DNA from: Deltaproteobacteria bacterium | GTDB taxonomy: Bacteria > Myxococcota_A > Polyangia > Nannocystales > Nannocystaceae | Length of the DNA: 64,000 bases | NCBI GenBank assembly: GCA_016709225.1 | Contig: JADJEE010000001.1 | Location: 620,001-684,000, forward strand | Direction of reading: 5' to 3' | Part shown: in pieces, positions 33,416-42,488 of the stretch | Layout of the letters: every line of letters starts with the position of its first letter | How positions within the stretch are numbered: the first letter of the stretch is position 1 | The notes under the pieces: generated by a model | Seen by the model: only the letters and a program-made list of their open reading frames with translations | Told to the model about the DNA's origin: nothing | The model's database searches: none | Translations under genes and position numbers: made by a program

Positions 33416-34302
33416 GCCCCCCCCGCCATGTGCTCGACCACCTGCCCGCGGAACAGCGGCCCGTGCACGAGGTCCGCGGTGGTGCCGGTGGTCTCGGCGC
33501 GCACGTACTGGATGCCCAGCGCGCGACAGCGGGCCTCGACGCCCGCCAGCCACTGCGCGAGGTGTTCGCGATAGGCCGCCTTGGCCTCGCGGCCGTCACG
33601 GATGACGAGCTGCTCGCCGGTCTCGGCATCGACGACCCGCTCGACGTCCTCGAGATCGGGGTCGAGCTCGTCGGGGCCGAGCACGTGCATGACGATCGGT
33701 CGCGGGCACGAAGCAGCGCACAGCCGCAGCAGCGCGTCGCGCTCGCCGTCGGGCTGCAGCAGGTCCGACACGAACACCAGGCGATCGGCGCGGCCCTGGC
33801 CGAGGTGCGCGACCAGCTGGGTGTGCGTGTCGCCGACGCCGTCGGGCTCGGCACGCTCGAGCAGGTGCAGCAGCTCGGGCATGCCGTCGAGGTTCACCGC
33901 GCGGGCCCGCAGCCCACGCTGGCGCCCACCGACGCACGCGAGCACGACCGGGTCGCGGTGGGCGAGGGCGATCATCGCCAGCGTCGCGACCAGCTGCGCG
34001 CCGTGGTCGGCCTTGCGCGGGGTCCCGAAGTCCATCGACGCGCTGACGTCGAGGCACAGCTTGACCGACAGGCTGCGCTCCTCGTGGAACTGCCGCACCA
34101 GCGCGGTGCCGAGGCGGAAGTAGACGTTCCAGTCGACCAGCCGCAGGTCGTCGCCGGGGTCGTAGGGTCGGTAGTCGGCGAACTCGAGCCCTCGGCCGCG
34201 GAACGCCGAGCGCCGATCACCTGCCTGCAGCGCGGTCGCGGCCCCCGGGGCTCGCAGGCGCAGGGCGACGAAGCGCGAGAGTGCGGCGCGGTCGACGTGC
34301 AT
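33412..34302 (-). CDS. DUF58-domain protein
   Basis: 296 residues. DUF58 hallmark GRGLEFADYRPYDPGDDLRLVDWNVYFR lies near residue 40, given here as two parts: GLEFADYRPYDPGDD and RLVDWNVYFR. A degenerate VWA-like region follows (VKLCLDVSASMDFG, LVFVSDLLQPDGE). No membrane segment, so it is cytoplasmic. DUF58 proteins are the constant partners of MoxR ATPases and are thought to be part of the remodelling complex. Starts at ATG 34302, 20 bases after the moxR stop, and overlaps the next gene by 4 bases. Confidence 0.9.
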   Translation of the reverse strand: MHVDRAALSRFVALRLRAPGAATALQAGDRRSAFRGRGLEFADYRPYDPGDDLRLVDWNVYFRLGTALVRQFHEERSLSVKLCLDVSASMDFGTPRKADHGAQLVATLAMIALAHRDPVVLACVGGRQRGLRARAVNLDGMPELLHLLERAEPDGVGDTHTQLVAHLGQGRADRLVFVSDLLQPDGERDALLRLCAASCPRPIVMHVLGPDELDPDLEDVERVVDAETGEQLVIRDGREAKAAYREHLAQWLAGVEARCRALGIQYVRAETTGTTADLVHGPLFRGQVVEHMAGGA

Positions 34303-34322
34303 GTCGGTTCGTCGGGCCCGCT

Positions 34323-35348
<1,026 letters not shown>

Positions 35349-35365
35349 GACGAATGGGGTTGCCG

Positions 35366-37369
35366 TCAGTCGGGGCGCACGGCCTCGAAGTAGCGGCGCA
35401 CGTAGTCGCGGCGGGTGAGGGGGATGTTCTCGCGTCGGATCGCGGCCTCGGCCACGTCTTCGTACTCGCGGTGGACGTCGGCGTACTCGGGGCCGGCGCG
35501 CAGGCCCTCGGCGAAGCGCTTGATGTAGCGCACCGCACCGCGGGCGGGGCCGTCGGAGGGGGTCTGCACCTCCTCGGTGCCACCTCGGCTGGCGTCGGGC
35601 GGCGGCGTGACGTCGCCGTAGTTCTCGTCGCGACCGCGACCACCACCGGGGCCGGGCTTGCCGCTGGGCTTGCCGAAGCGCCGCGAACCGGCGCCGGGCT
35701 TGCCGCCTTCGCCTTCGCCTTCGCCTTCGCCTTCGCCTTCGCCTTCGCCCTCGCCTTCGCCTTCGCCTTCGCCCTCGCCGCGGTTCATCTCTTCGAACTG
35801 CTTCGAGCGCGCCTTGTGGACGTCGTCGAGGGCGCGCTCGAGCTCGCGACCGAGCGAGCCGGAGCCGCCGCGACGTCGCATGCGCTCGGCCAGCTCGCGC
35901 GCCTCGGAGCGAGCACTGCCGGACTCGCCGCCGCGCAACCGCTCGGACAGCGACTCGGCCTCGTTGCGCCAGCGCGCGCGGCGTTCGGACTCGCCGCGGC
36001 TGGGACCCTCGCCACCCGCCCCGGACTCGCCACTCTTGCCGGACTCGCCGCTGGTGCCGGACTCGCCGCTGGTGCCCGACTCGCCGCTCTTGCCCGACTC
36101 GCCGCTCTTGCCCAACTCGCCGCTCTTGCCGGACTCGCCGCTCTTGCCGGACTCGCCGCTCTTGCCCGACTCGCCGCTCTTGCCGGACTCGCCGCTCTTG
36201 CCGGACTCGCCGCTCTTGCCCGACTCGCCGCTCTTGCCCGACTCGCCGCTCTTGCCGGACTCGCCGCTCTTGCCCGACTCGCCGCTCTTGCCCGACTCGC
36301 CGCTCTTGCCGGACTCGCCGGACTCACCGCGCTCGCGGGCCTGCGCGTCCGCGCTCGAGCGCGTGCTCGGCTCGGTGTTCTCGAGCGCGCGCTCGATTGC
36401 CCGCCCGTAGGTGTCGAGCTCGCGATCGCTGGCGTCCTCGGTGCGACGGGCGATCTCCTCGGCCATCGCGGCCGCGGTGTCGGTGTCGCCGCGCTCGATC
36501 GCCTCGACCATTTCGCGCGCGAGCGTCTCGGCGTCGAGCTGCTCGAGCTGCTTCGGATCGAACAGCCCCTTGTCCTGCGCCTCGCGCTGGGCCGCGCGCA
36601 GGGCCTCCTCGGCGCGGGCAAGATCGCCCAGCGACTTGCTGGGATCGCGCTGCACCGCGTCGAGGTGCCCTCGCGCCTGCGACAGCGCATGCTTGGTGGA
36701 CTCGCGCAGCCCCGGTCGACGCTCGAGCTTCGAGAGCGCCTCCGCGGTGCGCTGCAATCGCTCGCGCGTGGCCTCGGGCAACGGTGGCGCGCTCGGGCCG
36801 GCCTCGGCCGCGCTGGCGGTGCCGGCGAGATCCGGCAGCGGCGCCTGCGTCGGCAACACCCCGACCACCGCCGCCATCACGCCGAGGGTCGCGAGCGCGC
36901 GGGTCGGGCCCACCCACGGCGCGACCGGCAGACCGAGGCCCGCCGAGGTGCCGCGCGCCCGCTCGACGACGATCGCGGCCATCGGTGCGTCGGGCTGCAC
37001 GGCGCCGCTCTCGATCGCCCACGCGGTCGCGAGCAGGTCCTGCGTGTGGTGCTCGCGATCGAGGCGGCGCGCGAGCGCGAACGGGCCGGTGCGACGCCGA
37101 AGAAATCGCCGCACGCCCGCTGCGATCACGCCGACGCTGACGAGCGCGAGGCCCCAGGTCGTGATCGCGCCGCGGGTCCCCACATCGGCCAGCCACCCCG
37201 GCGTCGGCCACTGCAACCACGCCAGCGCGGCGGGCAGACGGTCGATGCCGATCGCGAGCACGCCGGCGGCCGCCACCCATGCCAGCGCGCGAGCCAGCTC
37301 CTCGAGCGCGCGCCGCCGGTTGGAGACGGCGGACCATCGACGCAGGAGGGCGGGCAACGACACGGGCAT
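35366..37369 (-). CDS. DUF4175-like membrane protein with collagen-like GES/GKS and GE repeats
   Basis: 667 residues. Two membrane helix pairs at the N-terminus (about 25-95 and 155-180), then a helical charged region (ERLQRTAEALSKLERRPG, AEEALRAAQREAQDKGL), as in the N-terminus of DUF4175 proteins of MoxR operons. The middle contains 16 copies of the hexapeptide GKSGES (collagen-like G-x-x spacing) and, after a basic helical part, about 12 GE dipeptides, then a Gly/Pro-rich stretch and a conserved C-terminal helix (REYEDVAEAAIRRENIP). First gene of the operon. The repeats can change length by slippage; they make the region long, hydrophilic and flexible. Function unknown. Confidence 0.75.
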   Translation of the reverse strand: MPVSLPALLRRWSAVSNRRRALEELARALAWVAAAGVLAIGIDRLPAALAWLQWPTPGWLADVGTRGAITTWGLALVSVGVIAAGVRRFLRRRTGPFALARRLDREHHTQDLLATAWAIESGAVQPDAPMAAIVVERARGTSAGLGLPVAPWVGPTRALATLGVMAAVVGVLPTQAPLPDLAGTASAAEAGPSAPPLPEATRERLQRTAEALSKLERRPGLRESTKHALSQARGHLDAVQRDPSKSLGDLARAEEALRAAQREAQDKGLFDPKQLEQLDAETLAREMVEAIERGDTDTAAAMAEEIARRTEDASDRELDTYGRAIERALENTEPSTRSSADAQARERGESGESGKSGESGKSGESGKSGESGKSGESGKSGESGKSGESGKSGESGKSGESGKSGESGKSGESGKSGELGKSGESGKSGESGTSGESGTSGESGKSGESGAGGEGPSRGESERRARWRNEAESLSERLRGGESGSARSEARELAERMRRRGGSGSLGRELERALDDVHKARSKQFEEMNRGEGEGEGEGEGEGEGEGEGEGEGEGGKPGAGSRRFGKPSGKPGPGGGRGRDENYGDVTPPPDASRGGTEEVQTPSDGPARGAVRYIKRFAEGLRAGPEYADVHREYEDVAEAAIRRENIPLTRRDYVRRYFEAVRPD
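35704..35779. repeat. 6-bp tandem repeat (gccttc), about 12 copies
   Basis: Near-perfect hexanucleotide array encoding (Gly-Glu)n on the minus strand within the DUF4175-like gene. A few units read gccctc. Confidence 0.9.
36022..36325. repeat. 18-bp tandem repeat, 16 copies, coding GKSGES
   Basis: Unit gactcgccgctcttgccg with one or two substitutions per copy. It is itself made of two related 9-bp halves. Three units near 36050-36080 read ctggtgcc (GTSGES). Frame is always kept. Confidence 0.93.
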
Positions 37370-37696
37370 GGGGGACTTGGAGGGGAGCAGCAGTGCGGCG
37401 CGGGCCGGCGACGCCGTGGGCGGGGTGCTGGAAACGTGCGGTGCGTCGGTTGGGTTTGGCGTGTGCCCGCTTCGGGGGCGTCGCGCCGCACGTCGGCTTC
37501 GAGTGCCCCGTGGCCGTGAAGTTCCCCGCAGACGGGGTGCCCTCCCAGCTTATTCCGCGCCCTGCGGGCTGGCCAGGGCGGCCGGCTCCAGCGCGTGCTT
37601 GCCCGTCGTGCGGGCGTGTCGAGGGCGATCCACGCGAGCGCTCGCGCAACCGCCGGGCGCGTCCGCGTTGCTTCGGGCGCGGCGCGGTTCGCTGCA
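37370..37696. other. 327-bp upstream region of the MoxR/VWA operon
   Basis: Lies between the stop of the lipoprotein gene at 37697 and the first gene of the leftward operon. No gene-like frame is seen. Short inverted repeats occur (CCCCGcagaCGGGG near 37524, and GCCCT...AGGGC near 37560-37580), the second possibly a terminator for the lipoprotein gene. The operon promoter should be here but no clear consensus is visible. Confidence 0.4.
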
Positions 37697-38326
37697 TCAC
37701 TGCCCGTCGCAGTAGACCGACAGCGACTCCGACTCCGACTGGCACGGGTAGGGGATCACCGTCGGCATCAGATACTCGGCGTAGCCATCGCAGTCGAGGG
37801 TGGCGATGCACGCCGAGAGTCCCTCCCACGCGTCGTGGCAGTCGTCGGAGAATCCAGCCGCCATCGCGAGGTTGCCGTCGCACCACGCGATGCAGGCCTC
37901 GACGCTGTTCCATTGCATCGCGCAGTCGTACTCGACCTGGCAGCCCTCGGCGCAGGCCGGGCTCGGCATGCCGCCGTCGCTGCCACTCGAGCCGCTGGTA
38001 TCGAGCACGCCCGACGAGCTCGAGCCGCCGTCGCTGCTGCCCGCATCGCTGCTGCTGCTGCTGCCGCTGCCGTCGCTGGAGCCCGACGTCGTCGCGCTGG
38101 TGGTGGTGCCGGCGCTGGTGGAAGTGTCGTCGCTGGCACCGACCGTCGTCGTCGCGCTGCTCGAGCCGTGGGTGGTGTCCGACGCGGTCGTGCTCGCGCC
38201 GCCGTCGCCCGTGCTGCTCGCGCCGCCGGTGTCACCGGCCGACGGGGCACCGCACGCGACACACCCCAACCACGCGACGCCGGTCCAGCGCGCCCGCCAA
38301 CCACCTCGAAGCCAACCCATGTGCAT
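37697..38326 (-). CDS. Lipoprotein with Ser-rich linker and Cys-rich C-terminal domain
   Basis: 209 residues from ATG 38326 (ATG 38320 also possible). Signal peptide ends near WLGCVACGAP. An unusually long linker of nearly pure Ser/Gly/Thr/Ala/Asp, about 95 residues, precedes a compact domain of about 85 residues with eight Cys: ACAEGCQVEYDC, EACIAWCDG, DDCHDAW, ACIATLDC, PCQSE and YCDGQ. The Cys spacing suggests a disulfide-knotted exported domain that I cannot name; similar tails occur in other Nannocystaceae lipoproteins. It is divergent from the gene at 38368, starts 41 bases apart; a TATCAT box lies 6 bases before the start. Confidence 0.72.
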   Translation of the reverse strand: MHMGWLRGGWRARWTGVAWLGCVACGAPSAGDTGGASSTGDGGASTTASDTTHGSSSATTTVGASDDTSTSAGTTTSATTSGSSDGSGSSSSSDAGSSDGGSSSSGVLDTSGSSGSDGGMPSPACAEGCQVEYDCAMQWNSVEACIAWCDGNLAMAAGFSDDCHDAWEGLSACIATLDCDGYAEYLMPTVIPYPCQSESESLSVYCDGQ

Positions 38327-38367
38327 GCGAGATGATACCCTCGCAGCCACGGGTGGGGTGTTCGAGG

Positions 38368-39522
38368 ATGCGTGACGTGGTGGGCTTGCATTGGATCGCG
38401 GCGTGCGCCGCAGGGGCGTCGCTGGCGCTGGCGTGTGGGCGCGACGATGCGGGCCACGGCACCGGCGGCGCCGACGGCAGCAGCGGGGGCACGACCGCCG
38501 GCACGGCGACCTCGACGGGCGTGGGCAGCTCGGACGCCGAAGGCAGCGGCGGCAGCTCGAGCAGCGCCGCGGTCGATGGCAGCACGACCGCGTCGGAGCC
38601 CGCGTGGGTCATCGCCTTCGAGGCCGACGAAGACATCGGCGGGCTGCTGAGCACCTGGGGTCCGAGCGCTGCGCACGTCTACGCGGTCGGGGGGCAGACC
38701 GGTGAGGGCGGACTCTCGGTCGGTGCGATGCTCGTGCGCAGCGCGGGCGCGTGGTCGAGCGCGACGCTGCCGATCGACACGCCCAAGCTCAACTGGATCC
38801 ACGGCGCCGGCGACACCCGTGTGGCAGTCGGCGAGTACGGCACGATCCTCATGCGCGCGGGCGACGACGACGCGACCGCGTGGGAGGTGTTCGGCTGCGG
38901 CACGGTGTTGCCGCTGTGGGGCGCGTGGGTGTTCGACGCCGACGATGCGTGGGCGGTCGGTGGCGACGGCTTCGATCGACCGCCGGTGCTGTGCCACTGG
39001 GACGGCGCCGCGTGGACGCTGCAGGAGCTGCCCACCTTCGATGTCGAGAGCCACGGACTCTTCAAGCTGTTCGGGCTCGCCACCGACGATCTGTGGGCGG
39101 TCGGCGACGCCGGGCTCTTGCTGCACCGCGATGCCGCGGGCTGGTCGCAGGTCGCGATCGAGACCGACGCCGATCTCATCTCCCTGTGGGGCACCGGGGC
39201 CGACACGTTGCTCGCGGTGGGCGGTCGCGCGGCCGGTGTGCTCGCGCGCTACGACGGCAGCGCATGGACGGTCGCCGACGTCGCGACGCCGGGGCTGAAC
39301 GGCTCGTGGATGGCGCCCGATGGCGTCGCCCACCTCGTCGGTCCGCAGGGCGGGATCGCGTGGGTCGAGCCGGGCAGCACGGTCGCGACCATCGAGGACG
39401 CGCCGACCTTCCTGACACTGCACGCCGTGTGGGGGCCCGGTGACGGCAGCCTGATCGCGGTCGGGGGCAGCATCGACCTGCCGCCGCCGTTCGAGGGGAT
39501 CATCCTCGAGCGCGCGCCGTAG
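38368..39522 (+). CDS. Beta-propeller lipoprotein with W(G)..AVGG repeats
   Basis: 384 residues from ATG 38368, with gagg directly upstream. Signal peptide with lipobox (GASLALACG), a Gly/Ser/Thr linker to about residue 65, then at least five repeats of the form Trp-Gly ... Ala-Val-Gly-Gly: LLSTWGPSAAHVYAVGG, WVFDADDAWAVGGDG, LFGLATDDLWAVGDAG, SLWGTGADTLLAVGG and VWGPGDGSLIAVGG. These are the blades of a propeller-like domain common in myxobacterial surface lipoproteins; ligand unknown. No catalytic motif. It ends before the Cys-repeat lipoprotein gene at 39648. Confidence 0.78.
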   Translation: MRDVVGLHWIAACAAGASLALACGRDDAGHGTGGADGSSGGTTAGTATSTGVGSSDAEGSGGSSSSAAVDGSTTASEPAWVIAFEADEDIGGLLSTWGPSAAHVYAVGGQTGEGGLSVGAMLVRSAGAWSSATLPIDTPKLNWIHGAGDTRVAVGEYGTILMRAGDDDATAWEVFGCGTVLPLWGAWVFDADDAWAVGGDGFDRPPVLCHWDGAAWTLQELPTFDVESHGLFKLFGLATDDLWAVGDAGLLLHRDAAGWSQVAIETDADLISLWGTGADTLLAVGGRAAGVLARYDGSAWTVADVATPGLNGSWMAPDGVAHLVGPQGGIAWVEPGSTVATIEDAPTFLTLHAVWGPGDGSLIAVGGSIDLPPPFEGIILERAP

Positions 39523-39647
39523 TCCAACGCAGCGGGCCCGCGGGGCCCCTGCCACCGGATCGAGGCGTGGCCACGTCCATCGGCCTGGGGAGCCGCAACC
39601 CGCGCGTTTGCGCTACCCTCGGCGCTCCCGTTGCGAAGGACTCCCCC

Positions 39648-40910
39648 ATGCTCCACACCGTGCGCGCTCTCCTCCTCGGGGCCGGACTCGGCCTCGCCGT
39701 CAGCACCTCCTGCGATCTCTCCACCGTCGCGCCCACCGACGTGACCAACGCGGTCGCGGGTTGTCCCGACGTCTCCAGCGTCGAAGCGATCGCGAAGGTC
39801 GACTGGGTGAAGGAATTCTCCCTCGACGCCAAGGTCGGCGCGCAGATCAAGGGCGGTCTCGAGGCCGCCGCGGAGCTGAAGGGCTTCGCCGGCAAGCTCG
39901 ATGGCGAGATCGCCGGCGCCTGCGGCGGCCTGGCGACCGACCTCGGCAAGCCTGGCGACTACAAGACCGGCCCCGACGCGTGCAAGGCCGCGATGGCGGC
40001 GATGGGTGAGATCCGCGGCAAGCTCGGTGGTGGCGCCAAGATCGCCCTGGCGATCCAGCCGCCGCACTGCTCGACCTCGATCGACGCCATGGCCGACTGC
40101 CTCGCGAAGTGCGACACCACGGTGCAGGGCGGCAAGGTCGACGTGAAGTGCGAGCCCGGCAAGCTCTCGGGCACCTGCGACGCGCAGTGCAAGGGCAGCT
40201 GCGATCTGCAGGCCTCCGCGAAGTGCACCGGCACCTGCAAGGGCAGCTGCGACGCCAGCTTCTCGGGCAAGTGCGGCGGTGAGTGCAACGGCAAGTGCAA
40301 CGGCAAGGCCCACAAGGGCGGCGTCTGCAACGGCAAGTGCGAGGGCAAGTGCGCCGCCCAGGCCGAGGGCAGCTGCGGTGGCTCGTGCAGTGGCTCGTGC
40401 AAGATGGACGCGGGTGGCTCGTGCAGCGGCACCTGCCACGGCGAGTGTTCGGTCGAGATGAAGGCGCCCAAGTGCGACGGTAGCTTCGAGCCGCCCAAGG
40501 TCAGCGCGGAGTGTCAGGCCCGCTGCACCACCGAGCTGTCGGCGAAGATCGAGTGCACGCCGGCGAAGGTCGGCGTGACCATCGAGGGTGGGGCCGACGC
40601 CGCCGCGGTCGCGCAGTACAAGGCCGCGCTCGAGAAGCACCTGCCGGCGGTGTTGAAGATCGCGATCGGCATGAAGGACCAGGCCGTCTCGGTCGCCGGC
40701 AACGTCAAGGCCGTCGTCGAGGGCGCGCAGAAGGTCGTGGTCTCGCTGAAGTCGGATCCGAAGATCGGCGCGCGCCTCACCGCGTGCGTGGTCGCGCCGT
40801 TCAAGGCCGCGATCGACGCCGCAGCATCGATCCAGGCCAACGTGAGCATCTCGGTCGAGGTCAAGGCCAGCGCCGAAGCCCACGCCGGCGGCTCGGCCCA
40901 CGCGGGCTGA
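39648..40910 (+). CDS. Cys-rich tandem-repeat lipoprotein
   Basis: 420 residues from ATG 39648 (GAAGGA 9 bases upstream). Lipobox LAVSTSC. A helical N-terminal domain (about 25-150) and a helical C-terminal domain (about 320-420) flank a region of about 150 residues with some thirty Cys in a Cys-x3-Cys-x3-Cys pattern rich in Gly, Lys and Ser, for example GTCDAQCKGSCDLQ, GTCKGSCDASFSGKC and GECNGKCNGK. It looks like a stack of short disulfide-bonded or metal-binding turns. I do not recognise the family; the combination could be a metal-storage, adhesive or structural surface protein. A strong terminator follows at 40985. Confidence 0.75.
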   Translation: MLHTVRALLLGAGLGLAVSTSCDLSTVAPTDVTNAVAGCPDVSSVEAIAKVDWVKEFSLDAKVGAQIKGGLEAAAELKGFAGKLDGEIAGACGGLATDLGKPGDYKTGPDACKAAMAAMGEIRGKLGGGAKIALAIQPPHCSTSIDAMADCLAKCDTTVQGGKVDVKCEPGKLSGTCDAQCKGSCDLQASAKCTGTCKGSCDASFSGKCGGECNGKCNGKAHKGGVCNGKCEGKCAAQAEGSCGGSCSGSCKMDAGGSCSGTCHGECSVEMKAPKCDGSFEPPKVSAECQARCTTELSAKIECTPAKVGVTIEGGADAAAVAQYKAALEKHLPAVLKIAIGMKDQAVSVAGNVKAVVEGAQKVVVSLKSDPKIGARLTACVVAPFKAAIDAAASIQANVSISVEVKASAEAHAGGSAHAG

Positions 40911-40984
40911 TGGCCACGCCGAGGTCGCGCGCGGGCGTGACCTCGGCCGCCGCCTCGCGCGCGAGCGGTTCCACACTGATCCAC

Positions 40985-41018
40985 CCGACGCCGCCCCCTT
41001 TGAGGCGGCGTCGGCTTT
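40985..41018 (+). terminator. Terminator of the Cys-repeat lipoprotein gene
   Basis: Perfect 11-bp stem CCGACGCCGCC (40985-40995) / GGCGGCGTCGG (41004-41014), 8-base loop, followed by cttt. It sits 74 bases after the stop and only about 20 before the next start. Confidence 0.8.
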
Positions 41019-41034
41019 GGTTCATCATCCCGCC

Positions 41035-41664
41035 ATGACGATCATGCGCCTCGCGATCCTCTCGCTGCTCGCCACCGCTGCTTGTGCGCGCGACGTGAGC
41101 CCGGCCTCGACCACGAAGACCGACGCGCCGAGCCAGGCGCAGAACACCGTGGCCACCGCCGACGCCGACAAGGTCGCGCACGCCTCGCACGCCGGCGAGG
41201 GTGAACACGCGGGCTGCATCTACGCCGGCACCGAGGCCGACGGCCATGGTGCGTGCCCCGGCGGCGGGCAGGAGCCCGACGCCCCGAAGGCGTCGAGCGG
41301 CCACTTCGGCGCGCCGTTCTCGGTCGCCGCCGCGGTGCCGCTGACCAAGGCCATCGGCGAGGGCGCCGGCAACACCGTGCTCGTCAGCGGCACGGTCGAG
41401 GCGGTGTGCCAGAAGAAGGGCTGCTGGATGGTCGTGAAGGACGGCACCGACAGCGCCCGCGTGATGATGAAGGACCACGCCTTCGCGGTGCCGGTCGACA
41501 GCCGCGGCAAGCCGGTGCTGGTCGAGGGCACGCTGACCAAGCGCACCTTCGACGAGGCCCAGGTCAAGCACCTCGAGCAGGACAAGGGCGGCGATCCGAG
41601 CACGGTCGCGGGCAGCCGCGACGAGCACGTGCTGATGGCCACCGGCGTCGAGATCAAGAGCTGA
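41035..41664 (+). CDS. DUF4920-domain lipoprotein
   Basis: 209 residues from ATG 41035. Signal peptide with lipobox (LSLLATAACA), then a 65-residue linker with His and Cys (HASHAGEGEHAGCIYAG). The DUF4920 domain follows, with its hallmark VSGTVEAVCQKKGCWMVVKDG containing two Cys, an MKDHAFAVPVDSRGK segment and HLEQDKGG. The domain is an OB-like fold of unknown role, perhaps metal- or nucleic-acid-binding. It is followed after 8 bases by an SDR gene with which it probably shares a transcript. Confidence 0.85.
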   Translation: MTIMRLAILSLLATAACARDVSPASTTKTDAPSQAQNTVATADADKVAHASHAGEGEHAGCIYAGTEADGHGACPGGGQEPDAPKASSGHFGAPFSVAAAVPLTKAIGEGAGNTVLVSGTVEAVCQKKGCWMVVKDGTDSARVMMKDHAFAVPVDSRGKPVLVEGTLTKRTFDEAQVKHLEQDKGGDPSTVAGSRDEHVLMATGVEIKS

Positions 41665-41672
41665 GCGCCGCG

Positions 41673-42488
41673 ATGTCGGCCTCGCTCGGCGGCACCGTGC
41701 TGGTGACCGGCGCGTCGTCGGGCATCGGGGCCGCGTTCGCGCGGGGCTTCGGGCGCACGGCGGCGCAGCTGGTGTTGGTCGCGCGGCGCGTCGATCGGCT
41801 CGAGGCGCTCGCCGACGAGCTGCGTGGCGTGCGGCCCGAGCTGCGCGTGCACGTGTGGGACTGCGACCTCGCCGACCCGCGCGCCACCGAGGCGCTCGCC
41901 GCCCGTGCGCTCGCCGAGCTGGGCGGTGTCGATGTGCTGGTGAACAACGCCGGCTTCGGCGATCAGAACTTCCTCGAGCACGCCGACGCCGCGCGGCTGC
42001 AGCGGATGATCGCGCTCAACATCACGGCGCCGACGCTGCTGTGTCGCGCGCTGGTGCCGGGCATGGTCGCGCGCGGCCACGGTGGCGTGCTCAACGTCAG
42101 CTCGGGCTTCGGCATCACCTACCTGCCGGGCTTCTCGGTGTACGTCGGCACCAAGCACTACGTCACCGGCTTCACCGACACGCTGCGCGCCGAGCTGGCC
42201 GGCACCGGCGTGGTCGTGACTCAGGTGTTGCCCGGTCCGGTCGCGACCGAGTTCCACGAGCAGGCGCAAGGCACGGTGCCTGTGACGCCGCCGGCGCTGG
42301 CCACGGTCACGGCGGCGCACTGTGCCGAGGTCGCGATCGCGGCGCTGCAGGCCGGTCGGGCGTGGGCAGTGCCGGGGTTCGTCTACGGCCTTGCCTCGTG
42401 GGGCGCGCGTCTGGTACCGCGCTGGTTGTGGCGACGCATCACGGCCGTGTTCGCGCGATCACTCAGAAGGCGGTTGCCAAGGCCGTGA
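41673..42488 (+). CDS. Short-chain dehydrogenase/reductase
   Basis: 271 residues. Rossmann TGASSGIGAAFARGF at the N-terminus, NNAG near residue 90, catalytic Ser in NVSSGFG and YVGTKHY (Tyr and Lys) near residue 155. A hydrophobic C-terminal part with basic end (RLVPRWLWRRI) fits the classical SDR group that acts on lipids or ketoacyl substrates at the membrane. NADPH preference is suggested by the Arg pair after strand 2 (ARRVDRL). Its stop overlaps the GTG of the next gene (GTGA), so SDR and hydrolase are coupled. Confidence 0.92.
   Translation: MSASLGGTVLVTGASSGIGAAFARGFGRTAAQLVLVARRVDRLEALADELRGVRPELRVHVWDCDLADPRATEALAARALAELGGVDVLVNNAGFGDQNFLEHADAARLQRMIALNITAPTLLCRALVPGMVARGHGGVLNVSSGFGITYLPGFSVYVGTKHYVTGFTDTLRAELAGTGVVVTQVLPGPVATEFHEQAQGTVPVTPPALATVTAAHCAEVAIAALQAGRAWAVPGFVYGLASWGARLVPRWLWRRITAVFARSLRRRLPRP

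Noticed and set aside
36022..36325. CRISPR array
   Set aside because: The 18-bp units are contiguous without spacers and keep the coding frame.
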